64,000 nucleotides of DNA. It comes from Slackia sp. GTDB lineage: Bacteria > Actinomycetota > Coriobacteriia > Anaerosomatales > Anaerosomataceae. The notes under the pieces were generated by a model that did not search any database, had not been told where the DNA came from, and worked only from the letters and a program-made list of their open reading frames with translations. Location: assembly GCA_020725885.1 (NCBI GenBank), contig DYEA01000017.1, positions 124,001 through 188,000 on the forward strand, given 5' to 3'. This document shows, in pieces, positions 43,764 through 53,323 of this stretch. How positions within the stretch are numbered: position 1 is the stretch's first letter; the number at the start of each line of letters is the position of its first letter. Made by a program: the position numbers and the translations under genes.

Positions 43764-45736
43764 TTCTCTCCCGCGACATCCGCCGGGCGTTCACGCTGCC
43801 GCCGCACGTCGTGGCGCGCAAGGCCGCCGCACGCGCCGCGCGAGCGCTGCAGGCGCGTCGCGCCCGCGCCGCAGACCTCCGCCGCTGTACGTACGCGTCG
43901 GACGCGCCGGCGCTCGCAGCGCCCGTGCTGGCGGTCGCGCCAGACGCGGCGCTTCGCGAGCACGACGAGCGCGACGCGGAGCGCTGGCTCGCGCACGAGT
44001 TCTCCCTGCTCGGGTCGCGGCGCATGGTGGTGGCGCACGGCGTGGCGTGCGATGGCGTTGAGGGTCACGTGTACCCGCCAGGCCGCCCCGTCGTGCCCGA
44101 TGCAGCCGGCGCGTGGCTGAGCGGGCGCGTGACGCGCGCGAACGCCGAAGAGGCCCAGCGCGCCTGGCGGCTGGTGTCGGCAGATTGCCCGCCCATCGAC
44201 TGGCAGCTGGACTTCAAGTCGGGCTATCGGTGGAGCGAGCGCACGTGGTATCGCGACGTGCCGTACGGGCACTTGCCCGGCGTAGACATCAAGGTCCCCT
44301 GGGAGCTGGCGCGCTGCCAGCACCTGCCGGAGCTCGCGAAAGTCGCCGTCCTCACGCACGACCGCGACCTCGCCGGGCGATGCGCGCGCGAGGTCGTCGA
44401 CGAGATCTGCGACTTCATCGCGCAGAACCCGCCACGGTTCGGCGTGAACTGGGCCTGCCCGATGGACGTCGGCATCCGGGCCGCGAACTGGGCAATCGCC
44501 GTGGACTTCCTCCGGAGCGCCGGCTTCGCGCTCGAGCCAGCCTTCGAGCGCGTGTTCGCGCGCAGCCTGCTCGAGCACGGGCGGCACATCGTCGCAAACC
44601 TCGAGTGGACGCCGGAGCTGCGCAGCAACCACTACCTCGCCGACGTCGCGGGGCTGCTCTTCGTCGCAGCGCATCTGGAGCCGACGCCGGAGGTCGACGC
44701 GTGGCTCGCGTTCGCGCTGCAGGAGCTCGCGCAGGCCGCGGAAGAGCAGTTCTACCCGGACGGCGGCAACTTCGAAGGCTCGACGAGCTACCACGTGCTG
44801 TCGCTCGACATGATCTCCTGGGCCCACGCGCTGCTCGTGCGGCTGCCTGAAGAGCGTCTAGCTCGGCTCGCGTCGTACGATCCTGCTCGGGTGACGGCAG
44901 GCCCCGGCCTGGCGCCGCCGCCGCTGGATCCGGAAGCTGTGCGGCTCGCGCTCGCTCGCTGCTTCGCGGCGGGCGCGGCGTTCGCGGCGAGCTTGAAACG
45001 CCCAGACGGCGTGCTCCCGCAGATCGGCGACAACGACTCGGGCAGGTTCGCGTCGGTATCGCTCGAGGTGCTGGGCGAGATCACCGGCGTCCACGGCGTC
45101 TCGCTGCCCGAGCTTCCGCGCACCGTCGGGGACCCGAACGCCGTGGAGCGGCTCCTCGCGGCGATCGAGCGAGGCGAGCTGACCGCGCACAGGTACGTCT
45201 TCCCGGGCGAGCGCCTGCGCGACAGTCTCGATCTCGCCTGCTTCCCTGACAGCGGCGTGTACCGATACCGCTCGGATCGGCTCTACCTCGTCGTCCGGTG
45301 CGGCGCGATCGGCCAGAACGGCGCCGGCGGCCACGACCACTGCGACCAGTTGGGCATCGAGCTGTGGATCGACGGCAGGCCGATCGTCCGCGACCCCGGC
45401 ACCTACCTCTACACGCCGCTTCCTGAGCGTCGAAACGAGTACCGTTCCGCGAAGGCGCACTTCGTGCCGCGCGTCCCAGGTCGCGAGCCGGCGCGGCTCG
45501 ACCTCGGCCTGTTCGTCCTTCCCGGCGCACGCCCCGGGGTGTGCGAGCACGCCGGTCCGGACGCCTTCGTCGGCTGGCACGACGGCTACGGCGAGCGCGT
45601 GTGGCGGCTCATCCAAGTGCTCGACGACGCCGTCGTGGTCACCGACGCCAGCACGCTGCCGCTGGAGGACCTGCACGACCACAAGCCGCCCCGCTACTCG
45701 CCCGGTTACGGGCTGCTGGAGGTCGAGGAAGCGTGA
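43760..45736 (+). CDS. heparinase II/III-like protein
   Basis: 658 residues from the ATG at 43760. An N-terminal alpha/alpha barrel (NWAIAVDFLRSAGF, GRHIVANLEWTPELRSNHYLADVAGLLFVA, FYPDGGNFEGSTSYHVLSLD) is followed by a beta-sandwich domain with GAGGHDHCDQLGIELWIDGRPIVRDPGTYLY, typical of the heparinase II/III C-terminal domain. No signal peptide is obvious, as is usual for such proteins inside capsule/exopolysaccharide loci, where they may trim or modify uronate-containing polymer. High G+C again. Confidence 0.88.
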   Translation: MILSRDIRRAFTLPPHVVARKAAARAARALQARRARAADLRRCTYASDAPALAAPVLAVAPDAALREHDERDAERWLAHEFSLLGSRRMVVAHGVACDGVEGHVYPPGRPVVPDAAGAWLSGRVTRANAEEAQRAWRLVSADCPPIDWQLDFKSGYRWSERTWYRDVPYGHLPGVDIKVPWELARCQHLPELAKVAVLTHDRDLAGRCAREVVDEICDFIAQNPPRFGVNWACPMDVGIRAANWAIAVDFLRSAGFALEPAFERVFARSLLEHGRHIVANLEWTPELRSNHYLADVAGLLFVAAHLEPTPEVDAWLAFALQELAQAAEEQFYPDGGNFEGSTSYHVLSLDMISWAHALLVRLPEERLARLASYDPARVTAGPGLAPPPLDPEAVRLALARCFAAGAAFAASLKRPDGVLPQIGDNDSGRFASVSLEVLGEITGVHGVSLPELPRTVGDPNAVERLLAAIERGELTAHRYVFPGERLRDSLDLACFPDSGVYRYRSDRLYLVVRCGAIGQNGAGGHDHCDQLGIELWIDGRPIVRDPGTYLYTPLPERRNEYRSAKAHFVPRVPGREPARLDLGLFVLPGARPGVCEHAGPDAFVGWHDGYGERVWRLIQVLDDAVVVTDASTLPLEDLHDHKPPRYSPGYGLLEVEEA

Positions 45737-46884
45737 AGGTGCTGTTCCTCGAGAACCTGCCGTACGAGAGCGACGTCCGCGTCGGCAGCCACCACTACGC
45801 GGCCCGGTTCGCGCGAGACGGCGCAGAGGTGCTGTGGGTCTGCCATCCGCTTTCGCTGCTGCACTTCGTGCGTCGCACGAAGCGGGACTTCGAGCAGCGG
45901 CTGCGAGCATGGCGCGGGGGCCCGCTCGAGTCCGACGGGCTGCGGTGGTACGCGCCGATGGTCGCGCTGCCTCCCGCGAACGCGCCAGTGCTCGGCTCGC
46001 GCTTCGTCTACCGAGGAGCGGGCGCTCTCAGCTTCCCGCGGCTCGCTCGCGTTCTCGCCCGCGGCGGATTCGACGCGCCCGACGTCGTGTGGCTGACGAA
46101 TCCGTACTACGAGGCGTTGTCGGAGTCGCTCGACGCGCGAGTGCGGGTGGTCCGGGTCGCCGACGACTCGGCGTCGTTCGCGGGCGTGTCGCCCGCCGTG
46201 CGGGAGGCGGAAGAGCGGGCCATCGAGCGGGCCGACGTCGTGTTCGCGGCCTCTGCGCACCTGCGCGACCGGCTGGCTCGCGTCCGGCCCGACGCTCTCT
46301 GGCTGCCGAACGGCGTCGAGTTCGAGCGCTTCAACGAGCCCGCGGCAGAGCCACCCGAGTACGCGGACGCTCCTCGGCCTCGCATCCTGTACGTTGGGGC
46401 CCAAGAGTACTGGTTCGATGCCGAGCTCGTCGCCGAATGCGCTCGAGCCATCCCGCAAGCAACTGTGTTCCTCGTCGGCCCGGTCTCCGCGCGCGTCGAA
46501 CGGGCGCTCGGGCCGCTGCCGAACGTCCACATCCTCGGCCCGAGACCGTACCAGGCGCTTCCCGGGTATGTTCAGCATGCCGACCTCGGCATCGTGCCGT
46601 TCACCAGAGACGAGATGATCGACGCCGTGCATCCGATCAAGGTGTACGAGTACCTCGCTGGCGGGCTCCCGGTCGTGGCGGTCCGCTGGACGGAGCTGGA
46701 GCGCATGACGGCGCCGATCCGCTTGGCAGACCGCTCCGAGTTCGTCGCGGCCGTCGCAGCGGAGCTCGAGGAACCGACCCATCCTCGTGAGGCGCGCGTC
46801 GCGTATGCCGCCGCGAACTCCTGGGACTCGCGCTATGCCGCAGCGCGTGAGCGCATCGAGGAGGTGCTCCAGCATGCTGGGTGA
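45733..46884 (+). CDS. glycosyltransferase (GT-B fold, TuaH-like)
   Basis: 383 residues from a GTG that overlaps the previous stop (GTGA). GT-B features: KVLFLENLPYESDVRVGSHHYAARF at the start, VVFAASAHLRDRLARVRPDALWLPNGVEFERF, then PRILYVGAQEYWFDAELV and HPIKVYEYLAGGLPVVA. The ADLGIVPFTRDEMIDAVHPIKVYEYL pattern is like TuaH-type transferases. Acceptor and donor unknown. Confidence 0.87.
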   Translation: MKVLFLENLPYESDVRVGSHHYAARFARDGAEVLWVCHPLSLLHFVRRTKRDFEQRLRAWRGGPLESDGLRWYAPMVALPPANAPVLGSRFVYRGAGALSFPRLARVLARGGFDAPDVVWLTNPYYEALSESLDARVRVVRVADDSASFAGVSPAVREAEERAIERADVVFAASAHLRDRLARVRPDALWLPNGVEFERFNEPAAEPPEYADAPRPRILYVGAQEYWFDAELVAECARAIPQATVFLVGPVSARVERALGPLPNVHILGPRPYQALPGYVQHADLGIVPFTRDEMIDAVHPIKVYEYLAGGLPVVAVRWTELERMTAPIRLADRSEFVAAVAAELEEPTHPREARVAYAAANSWDSRYAAARERIEEVLQHAG

Positions 46885-48040
46885 CGCCGGAAGCGCCCGG
46901 ACCGAGGCGAGCGGCATCGCCGTCCTGTTCCTCAACGCCTTCTCTGGCGAGGGGATGGGAGGCGGCGAGGTCCAGACGCTGCACCTGGCGCGCGGGCTCG
47001 TCCAGCGCGGCGCGGCAGTGCACCTGATGTGCCCGCCCGGCGAGCTTGCTGAGGCCGCTCGTGCGGCTGGCGTCGTCGTCCGCGAGCACGTGTTCCGCGC
47101 GTCGAGCCTCCTGACAGACGCCGGTGCAGTGCGCCGGCTATGCGACGAGTCCGGCTGCGGTATCGTCCACGGCACCGGATACCTCACGAACATGCTCGCC
47201 CGACGGGTCCGTGTCGACGGCAGGATCGCCGCGGTCAACACGGTGCACGTCGTGCCCGGCGCCTCGGTCCACGAGTCGGGCTCCCGGCTGGAGTTGGCTG
47301 CACGCTCGGCGCTCGACCGCTTCACGCTGCGGCGCGTGGACGGGCTCGTCGCCGTGTCCGAAGCGGTAGCCGAGGGCCTGAGGGAAGCCCGTCTCGTTCC
47401 ACCGTCGGGTGTGCGCGTCATCCACAACGGCATCGACGTCGAAGCGCTGGTCGACGCCGCGCGCGAGGAGGCTCCTGTTGACCTGCCGGCGGGCGAAGGC
47501 CCGCTCGTCGGCTTCCTCGGCCGGCTCGAGCGCGTCAAGGGGCCGGACGTGTTCGTGGAGGCGTGCTGCACGCTCGCGTCTCGCAGGCAGGACGTACGCT
47601 TCGCCGTGGCAGGCTCCGGCACCCTGGCAGGCGAGATCGAGCGGCGCTTGCGGGCTTCGTGCGGCGAGCGCGCGGCGTTCCTCGGTCACGTCCCGAACGC
47701 GGCGGCGTTCCTGCGTTCCCTCGACGTCCTTGTCGTCCCGTCACGTTCGGAGTCGTTCTCGCTCGTCGCCCTGGAAGCCATGGCGCTCGGGACGCCGATC
47801 GTCGCAGCCGACGTCGGAGGGCTCGGGGGCCTCGTCGGCGAGAGCGGGGCCGGGATCCTGGTGCCGCCGGAAGAACCCGGGGCCGTTGCCGACGCCGCAG
47901 AGCTGCTGCTCGCCGACCAGACGACGCGTGACCGCGTTCGCGAAGCTGGCCTGGACTATGCGCGCCGCTTCTCGGTCGAGCGCATGGTCGACGAGTACCT
48001 CGACGTGTACCGTTCGGTTCTCGGGGGATCCCGCCGATGA
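46874..48040 (+). CDS. GT4 family glycosyltransferase
   Basis: 388 residues from the ATG at 46874, inside the end of the previous gene (11-base overlap; GGAGG upstream). It has the GT4 donor-first pattern: GMGGGEVQTLHLARGLVQRGA, VDGLVAVSEAVAEGL, IHNGIDVEALVDAA, GFLGRLERVKGPDVFVEAC and RSESFSLVALEAMALGTPIVAADVGG with the E-x7-E glutamates. Confidence 0.9.
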   Translation: MLGDAGSARTEASGIAVLFLNAFSGEGMGGGEVQTLHLARGLVQRGAAVHLMCPPGELAEAARAAGVVVREHVFRASSLLTDAGAVRRLCDESGCGIVHGTGYLTNMLARRVRVDGRIAAVNTVHVVPGASVHESGSRLELAARSALDRFTLRRVDGLVAVSEAVAEGLREARLVPPSGVRVIHNGIDVEALVDAAREEAPVDLPAGEGPLVGFLGRLERVKGPDVFVEACCTLASRRQDVRFAVAGSGTLAGEIERRLRASCGERAAFLGHVPNAAAFLRSLDVLVVPSRSESFSLVALEAMALGTPIVAADVGGLGGLVGESGAGILVPPEEPGAVADAAELLLADQTTRDRVREAGLDYARRFSVERMVDEYLDVYRSVLGGSRR

Positions 48041-49176
48041 CCACCGTTCGCGACACCGCCGTCGTCTTCGTGACCTCGCACGCAGGCCGCTCGCTCGGCC
48101 GCGTCGAGCGGCGGTGGCTGCGCGTGATGGAGGCGCTCGTCGCGGAAGGCGCGCACGTGCACCTCGTGTGCGCGCTCCGGGCGCCGATCGAGCCCGAGGC
48201 GCGGGCGCGCGGGGTCACCGTGGCGCCGTACCGCCTGGACCGCCTCAACCTGCTCCGCACCCGCTCTCGGCTGCGCAAGTACTTCCTGCGCTACCGTCCC
48301 CGCGTCGTCCACACGACCGGCTACGAGGCCGACGTCGTCACCAGGTGGGCGGCGTCGGACCTGCCGATCGCGGTCGTGTCGTCGGTCACGGTGTCGTCGT
48401 GGCCGCCGCGCGGGTCGTGGTGGTTCGACACCTGGGTGCGCCAGCGCCTCGACCGCGACACGCTGGAGCGGCTCGACGCGCTCATCGTCGACGCTCCCGA
48501 GATGGTTGACGAGGCTGTGTCGCGCGGCCTGGCTCGGGAGCGCGTGGTGCTCGACCCGCCGAGCGTGCGGCTCGCGCGCGTGCTGGACGAAGCGCAGGCA
48601 GACGTCGTGCTTCCCGACGGCTGCCCGCTCGTTGGGTATGCCGGAGCGCTCACCCGCGGGCGCGGTCTTGCAGCGCTTGCCGCGATTGCTCCTCGTATCA
48701 GGACCCGGCATCCGGGCGCGCGGGTGATCGTGGCAGGCGAGGGCATCGCCCGTCACGCTCTGCTCGCTGCGGCCCGTGACGGCCGTGTCGCCCTCATCGC
48801 GCCAGTCGAGAGCGTGCCCGCCGTCCTCGCGCGGCTCGACGTGTGCGTCTTTCCGCTCGTCGAGCCCGGCATGCCGATGCCGCTGCTCGAAGCGCTCGCG
48901 CTCGGACGCCCGTGCGTGGCGGCTGCGGTGCCCGGTGTCGCGGGACTGCTCGAGGACGGCGTCGAGGTGGCGCTCGTGCCGCCGCGCGATCCCGACGCGC
49001 TTGCGGCCGCGGTGCTCGCGCTGCTCGACGACCCGGACCGTGCGCGCGCCCTCGGGGAGCGCGGCCGGCTCGCCGTCATCGAGCGCTTCCAGGCGGCGGA
49101 CTCGGTGCAGCGCCACCTTGCGCTGTACCGGCGGCTGGCCGCGGCAGGCCCTCAGCGGGCCCAGTCGTCCTCGTAG
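48037..49176 (+). CDS. GT4-like glycosyltransferase
   Basis: 379 residues; ATG overlaps the previous stop (ATGA). The N-terminal domain has VVFVTSHAGRSLGRVERRWLRVMEALVAEGA, the C-terminal domain VGYAGALTRGRGLAALAAIAP and EPGMPMPLLEALALGRPCVAAAVPG. The VNPNG-type loop is replaced by VLDPPSVRL, so substrate contacts may differ from the neighbours. Its last 25 bases overlap the convergent manC gene. Confidence 0.85.
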   Translation: MTTVRDTAVVFVTSHAGRSLGRVERRWLRVMEALVAEGAHVHLVCALRAPIEPEARARGVTVAPYRLDRLNLLRTRSRLRKYFLRYRPRVVHTTGYEADVVTRWAASDLPIAVVSSVTVSSWPPRGSWWFDTWVRQRLDRDTLERLDALIVDAPEMVDEAVSRGLARERVVLDPPSVRLARVLDEAQADVVLPDGCPLVGYAGALTRGRGLAALAAIAPRIRTRHPGARVIVAGEGIARHALLAAARDGRVALIAPVESVPAVLARLDVCVFPLVEPGMPMPLLEALALGRPCVAAAVPGVAGLLEDGVEVALVPPRDPDALAAAVLALLDDPDRARALGERGRLAVIERFQAADSVQRHLALYRRLAAAGPQRAQSSS

Positions 49177-50609
49177 CGGACGATGTCGTCCTCGCCGAGG
49201 TAACCGCCGACCGCGACCTCCACGATGACGAGCGGGCCGTCACCGGCGTTCGCCAGGCGGTGGCGCATCTTCGCGGGGATGAACGTGCTCTCGCCCGCGC
49301 GGAGCGTGAGGCGCTCGCCGTCTCGCTCCACGAGCGCTTCGCCCTCGACGACCACCCAGTGCTCGCTGCGGTGCTCGTGGCTCTGGAGCGACAGGCGGCG
49401 GCCCGGGAGCACCTCGATCGTCTTGACCTGAAAGCCTGTCCCTTTCACGAGCACCGTCCATGAACCCCACGGCCGGTTCGCAGTGCGCGGTTCGACCACC
49501 TCTCGAGCGCCGCGGGCCTTGAGCGCGTCGACGACGAGCCGGACGTCCTGCGCGCGGTCCTTCGGCGCGACGAGCGTTGCGTCGGCGGTGTCGATGACGA
49601 GCAGGTCGTGCAGTCCGAGCGTCGCCACGAGGCGGTCGAACGAGTAGACGATGGAGCTCGTCGAGTCCACGTCCACCACGTTGCCGACGAGCACGTTGCC
49701 GCGCTCGTCCGGCGGCGCGACGAGCTCGAGGGCGAGCAGCGAGCCGACGTCCGACCAGCGCAGGCGAGCTGGAACCACAGCCACGCGCTCGGACCGCTCG
49801 AGCACCGCGGTGTCGAACGGTTCGGCGCGGAGCGCGGCGAAGCGAGCGCGGGCGCGTTCGCCCGTCCACTCGGCGGGCGGGAGCGCGGCGATCTCGCGGA
49901 CCGCCGCCGCCAGGTCGCCGTTGCCGGTCGCCTCGAGCTCCCGGAGCACGGCGTCGGCTCTGGCGACGAGCATCCCGGAGTTCCACAGGTAGCCGCCCTC
50001 GGCAAGGTAGCGCTCGGCAGTACCGCGGTCAGGCTTCTCCACGAACCGCGCGACGCGTCGGGCAGCGGAGCCGGCCTCGCCCGTGCCGTCCAGCGGCTCG
50101 CCGACGCGGATGTAGCCGTAGCCGGTCTCCGGCCGCGTCGGCTCCAGGCCGATCGTCACGAGCCAGCCGTCGTTCGCAGCGGCCGCGGCCGTGCGGATGA
50201 CGCGCTCCCACGCGGGCCCGTCCTCGAGCAGGTGGTCAGAAGGGAGCACGACGAGCACCGCCTCGGAGTCGCGAGCAGCGACGTACGCAGCCGCGAGCGC
50301 GATCGCCGGCGCCGTGTTTCGCGGCGACGGTTCGCACAGGTACTCGACGGTCACGCCGTCGAGCGTCGGCTGCGACGCCAGGTGGCCTTTGAGCTCGCTC
50401 ACGAGCCGGTCGTTCGTGAGCACGGCGACGCCGCCGGCTTCCGCGAGCGGCGCGATGCGTCCGACTGCCTGCGCGATCAGGCTCACGCCGCCGAAGATCG
50501 ACACGAACTGCTTCGGCGCCAGCTCGCGCGACAGGGGCCAGAAGCGGGTGCCGCTTCCGCCGGCGAGCACGACGGCGTTCAGATGCGGGATCCGTTGCGT
50601 CTCGGGCAT
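49152..50609 (-). CDS. manC: mannose-1-phosphate guanylyltransferase / mannose-6-phosphate isomerase (type II)
   Basis: 485 residues from the ATG at 50609. The nucleotidyltransferase domain begins AVVLAGGSGTRFWPLSRELAPKQFVS and includes VVLPSDHLL and FVEKPDRGTAERYLAEGGYLWNSGMLV. The C-terminal cupin (about 380-485) has the isomerase motif RPWGSW ... LSLQSHEHRSEHWVVVEGEA with the metal-binding His and Glu residues. It makes GDP-mannose. A TATACT -10 lies only 6 bases before the ATG. Divergent from the phosphomannomutase gene, its pathway partner. Confidence 0.93.
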   Translation of the reverse strand: MPETQRIPHLNAVVLAGGSGTRFWPLSRELAPKQFVSIFGGVSLIAQAVGRIAPLAEAGGVAVLTNDRLVSELKGHLASQPTLDGVTVEYLCEPSPRNTAPAIALAAAYVAARDSEAVLVVLPSDHLLEDGPAWERVIRTAAAAANDGWLVTIGLEPTRPETGYGYIRVGEPLDGTGEAGSAARRVARFVEKPDRGTAERYLAEGGYLWNSGMLVARADAVLRELEATGNGDLAAAVREIAALPPAEWTGERARARFAALRAEPFDTAVLERSERVAVVPARLRWSDVGSLLALELVAPPDERGNVLVGNVVDVDSTSSIVYSFDRLVATLGLHDLLVIDTADATLVAPKDRAQDVRLVVDALKARGAREVVEPRTANRPWGSWTVLVKGTGFQVKTIEVLPGRRLSLQSHEHRSEHWVVVEGEALVERDGERLTLRAGESTFIPAKMRHRLANAGDGPLVIVEVAVGGYLGEDDIVRYEDDWAR

Positions 50610-50645
50610 GCGGCCAGTATACCGGAGCGCCGCGAACCGGTGTCG
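50610..50645 (-). promoter_or_regulatory. manC promoter, probably leaderless
   Basis: On the minus strand TATACT (plus coordinates 50616-50621) is separated from the ATG by 6 bases, so transcription should begin at or next to the A of the start codon. No Shine-Dalgarno fits in between. A weak -35 (GACACC at 17 bases or GCGACA at 19) lies upstream. Confidence 0.5.
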
Positions 50646-50780
50646 CTCCCGGTTCGGCGATGCGCGTTTCAGCGACGCGACCGGGTGTCGTTGCAGGCGC
50701 TTGGCGTATCGCTCGGTGCGCGGATGCGGCACAATAGGCACGACTCCGTGGTGATCCCATCGGTCTTCGAGGAGGTCGTC

Positions 50781-52181
50781 ATGCCTTCCGCGCACGACAT
50801 CAAGTTCGGTACCGACGGTTGGCGAGCGGTCATCGGAGACGGCTTCACGTACGACAACCTGCGCAGGGTCGCGGATGCCGCAGGCCGCGTGTACGCCGAA
50901 GACCATCCTGGCGGCCTCGTGCTCGTCGGCTACGACACCCGCTTCGAGGCGGGCTCGTTCGCTGCCGTCGCGGCCGAGGTGCTCGCCGCTCACGGGCTGC
51001 GCGTGCGCGTCTCAGACCGGCCGCTGCCCACGCCTGCGCTGTGCTGGTCGGTGGCGCACTCGGACGCGATCGGTGGCGTGATGCTCACCGCGAGCCACAA
51101 CCCGGCGAAGTACCTCGGTTTCAAACTCCGCATGGAGGACGGCGGCGCGAGCCCCGTGGCGTTCACCGACCGCGTCGAAGCGGCCCTGCCGGCCGAGCCG
51201 CCGGCTGCTCGCGGCGGCTTCGAGACCGTCGACCTCGTCGGCCCGTACCTGGAGGCGCTGCGCGCGTTCGTCGACGCGGACGCCATCCGCTCGGCCGGCC
51301 TCCGCGTCGTCGTCGACCCGCTCTACGGCGCCGGGCAGGGGTACCTCGCCGAGACGCTGCGAGTGCTCGGCGTGGAGGTCGTCGAGATCCACGGCGAGCG
51401 GAACCCGGGTTTCGGCGGCCTGCACCCCGAGCCCATCCCGCCCCACATCGACGAGATGCGCCGCGCCGTTGCCGAGGGCGGCTTCGACGCTGGCTTCACC
51501 ACCGACGGCGATGCCGACCGCATCGGCGCGTGCGACCGCGCGGGCGCGTTCGTGAACCCGCACCGCATCATCGCGCTCGTCACCCGGCACCTCGTGGAGG
51601 GCCGCGGCATGCGCGGGCGCGTCGTCAAGACGCTCTCGACGAGCGTGCTCGTCGACCGGATCGCCCAGCACCTCGGCCTCGAGGTCGTCACCACCCCCGT
51701 CGGCTTCAAGTGGATCTACGAGCAGATGGTCCAGGGCGGCGTGCTCATCGGCGGCGAGGAGTCCGGCGGGATCGGCATCCCCGAGCACGTGCGCGAGCGG
51801 GACGGCCTGCTCATGGCGCTCCTGCTCGCAGAGATGATGGGACAGCGGCGCGCAGGGCTTGGCGAGCTGGTCGAAGACTTGCTCGCGGTGACCGGGCCGA
51901 TGGAGTACTTGCGTCGCGACCTCGCGCTCGAGCCGGCGGTCAAAGACGCGTTCGTCGCCCGGATGCCGGACCTGGCGCCTGAGCGGCTTGCGGGCCTGCC
52001 AGTGTTCCGTGTGCTGCGCGACGACGGCGTCAAGTTCCTGCTTCCAGATGACGCGTGGCTGCTGCTCCGTACCTCGGGCACCGAGCCGCTCGTGCGCATC
52101 TACGCCGAGGCGCCGAACGCCGGTGTGGTCGACGATCTGCTGGCGGCCGGTGCGGAGCTCGTGCTCAGCGCCGGCAGCTGA
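50781..52181 (+). CDS. phosphoglucomutase/phosphomannomutase family protein
   Basis: 466 residues; ATG at 50781 with GAGGAGG 6-12 bases upstream. The four-domain alpha-D-phosphohexomutase motifs are present: phosphoserine loop GGVMLTASHNPAKYLGFK (active Ser), metal loop TTDGDADRIGACD, sugar loop GGEESGGIGI and phosphate loop LLRTSGTEPLVRIYAEA. It interconverts 6- and 1-phosphates of mannose and/or glucose, feeding manC and galU. Substrate preference cannot be read from the sequence. Confidence 0.93.
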   Translation: MPSAHDIKFGTDGWRAVIGDGFTYDNLRRVADAAGRVYAEDHPGGLVLVGYDTRFEAGSFAAVAAEVLAAHGLRVRVSDRPLPTPALCWSVAHSDAIGGVMLTASHNPAKYLGFKLRMEDGGASPVAFTDRVEAALPAEPPAARGGFETVDLVGPYLEALRAFVDADAIRSAGLRVVVDPLYGAGQGYLAETLRVLGVEVVEIHGERNPGFGGLHPEPIPPHIDEMRRAVAEGGFDAGFTTDGDADRIGACDRAGAFVNPHRIIALVTRHLVEGRGMRGRVVKTLSTSVLVDRIAQHLGLEVVTTPVGFKWIYEQMVQGGVLIGGEESGGIGIPEHVRERDGLLMALLLAEMMGQRRAGLGELVEDLLAVTGPMEYLRRDLALEPAVKDAFVARMPDLAPERLAGLPVFRVLRDDGVKFLLPDDAWLLLRTSGTEPLVRIYAEAPNAGVVDDLLAAGAELVLSAGS

Positions 52182-52204
52182 GCGGGAAGGACTTCGTCGA
52201 GCGC

Positions 52205-53323
52205 ATGCGCATCACGATGGTGAACAAGCACTACCCGCCGCACTTAGGCGGCATCGAGCACCACGTGCGCGATTTGGCGGAGGCGCTCGTCGCCGGCGGC
52301 CACGGCGTGCGTGCCATCGTGGCGAACGAAGCCCCGGACACGGCCGTCGAGACGGTCGGCGGCGTCGAGGTCGTGCGGCTCGGTCGCGCGTTCAACGTCT
52401 CCTCGGCGCCGGTTGCCTTCGGCATGGCTCGCGCTTTGCGCGACGAGGCGGCTCGCACGGACCTCCTGCACCTGCACTCGCCGTATCCCTGGGGCGAGCT
52501 CGAGTGGCTGCGCGCGCGGCCGCGGGTGCCGGCCGTGCTCACCTACCACAGCGACATCGTGCGGCAGCGGGTGTTGCTCGCCGGGTACGCGCCGTTCCTG
52601 CGCCGGGTGCTCGCGCTCGTGGACCGGATCATCGTCTCGAGTCCGCAGATGGTCGAACACAGCGCGTTCCTGGCGCCGGTCGCTGAGAAGTGCCGCGTCG
52701 TGCCGTTCGGCATCGACGTCGACGAGTTCGCCGACCCGGCGCTCGATGAAGAAGCCGCGGCGTTGCGCGCGCGGCACGAGCGGCCGGTCGTGCTGTTCGT
52801 CGGCCGGCTCATCTACTACAAGGGCGTGGACGTGCTCGTCCGTGCGATGGCGAGCGTCGATGCCGACCTCGTGATCGTCGGAGCAGGCCCGCTCGAGGAG
52901 GAGGTCCGCAGGCTCGCCCGCGAGCTCGGCATCGAGGACCGCCTGACGATCGTGCCGCCGCTGCCTCGTCGCGAGCTCGCCGCGCACTACCGCGCAGCGG
53001 ACGTCTTCTGCCTCCCGAGCGTCGCTCGCTCGGAGGCGTTCGGGCTGGTGCAGCTGGAGGCGATGGCGGCGGGCGTTCCCGTCGTCTCGACGCGGCTGCC
53101 CACCGGCGTGCCGTTCGTGAACGAGCACGGCGTAAGCGGGCTCACGGTACCGCCGGGCGACGTCGAGGCGCTGGCGGACGCGCTCAGGACGCTCGTCGAG
53201 GACGCGGACCTCCGCCGCCGGCTCGGCGCGCAGGCGCTCGAGCGCGTCCGGAGCGAGTTCACGCGTGCGCGCATGGTCGAGCGGACGCTCGCCGTGTACC
53301 GTGAAGCGCTGGAGGCGGTGTGA
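52205..53323 (+). CDS. GT4 family glycosyltransferase
   Basis: 372 residues from the ATG at 52205 (GGGAAGGA upstream). Well-conserved GT4: VNKHYPPHLGGIEHHVRDLAEALVAGG, VPAVLTYHSDIVRQRVLL, VVPFGIDVDEF, VVLFVGRLIYYKGVDVLVRAM, IVGAGPLEEEVRRLA and SEAFGLVQLEAMAAGVPVVST. This close to the PimA/mannosyltransferase type; with manC next door, a GDP-mannose donor is likely but not proven. Confidence 0.93.
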   Translation: MRITMVNKHYPPHLGGIEHHVRDLAEALVAGGHGVRAIVANEAPDTAVETVGGVEVVRLGRAFNVSSAPVAFGMARALRDEAARTDLLHLHSPYPWGELEWLRARPRVPAVLTYHSDIVRQRVLLAGYAPFLRRVLALVDRIIVSSPQMVEHSAFLAPVAEKCRVVPFGIDVDEFADPALDEEAAALRARHERPVVLFVGRLIYYKGVDVLVRAMASVDADLVIVGAGPLEEEVRRLARELGIEDRLTIVPPLPRRELAAHYRAADVFCLPSVARSEAFGLVQLEAMAAGVPVVSTRLPTGVPFVNEHGVSGLTVPPGDVEALADALRTLVEDADLRRRLGAQALERVRSEFTRARMVERTLAVYREALEAV

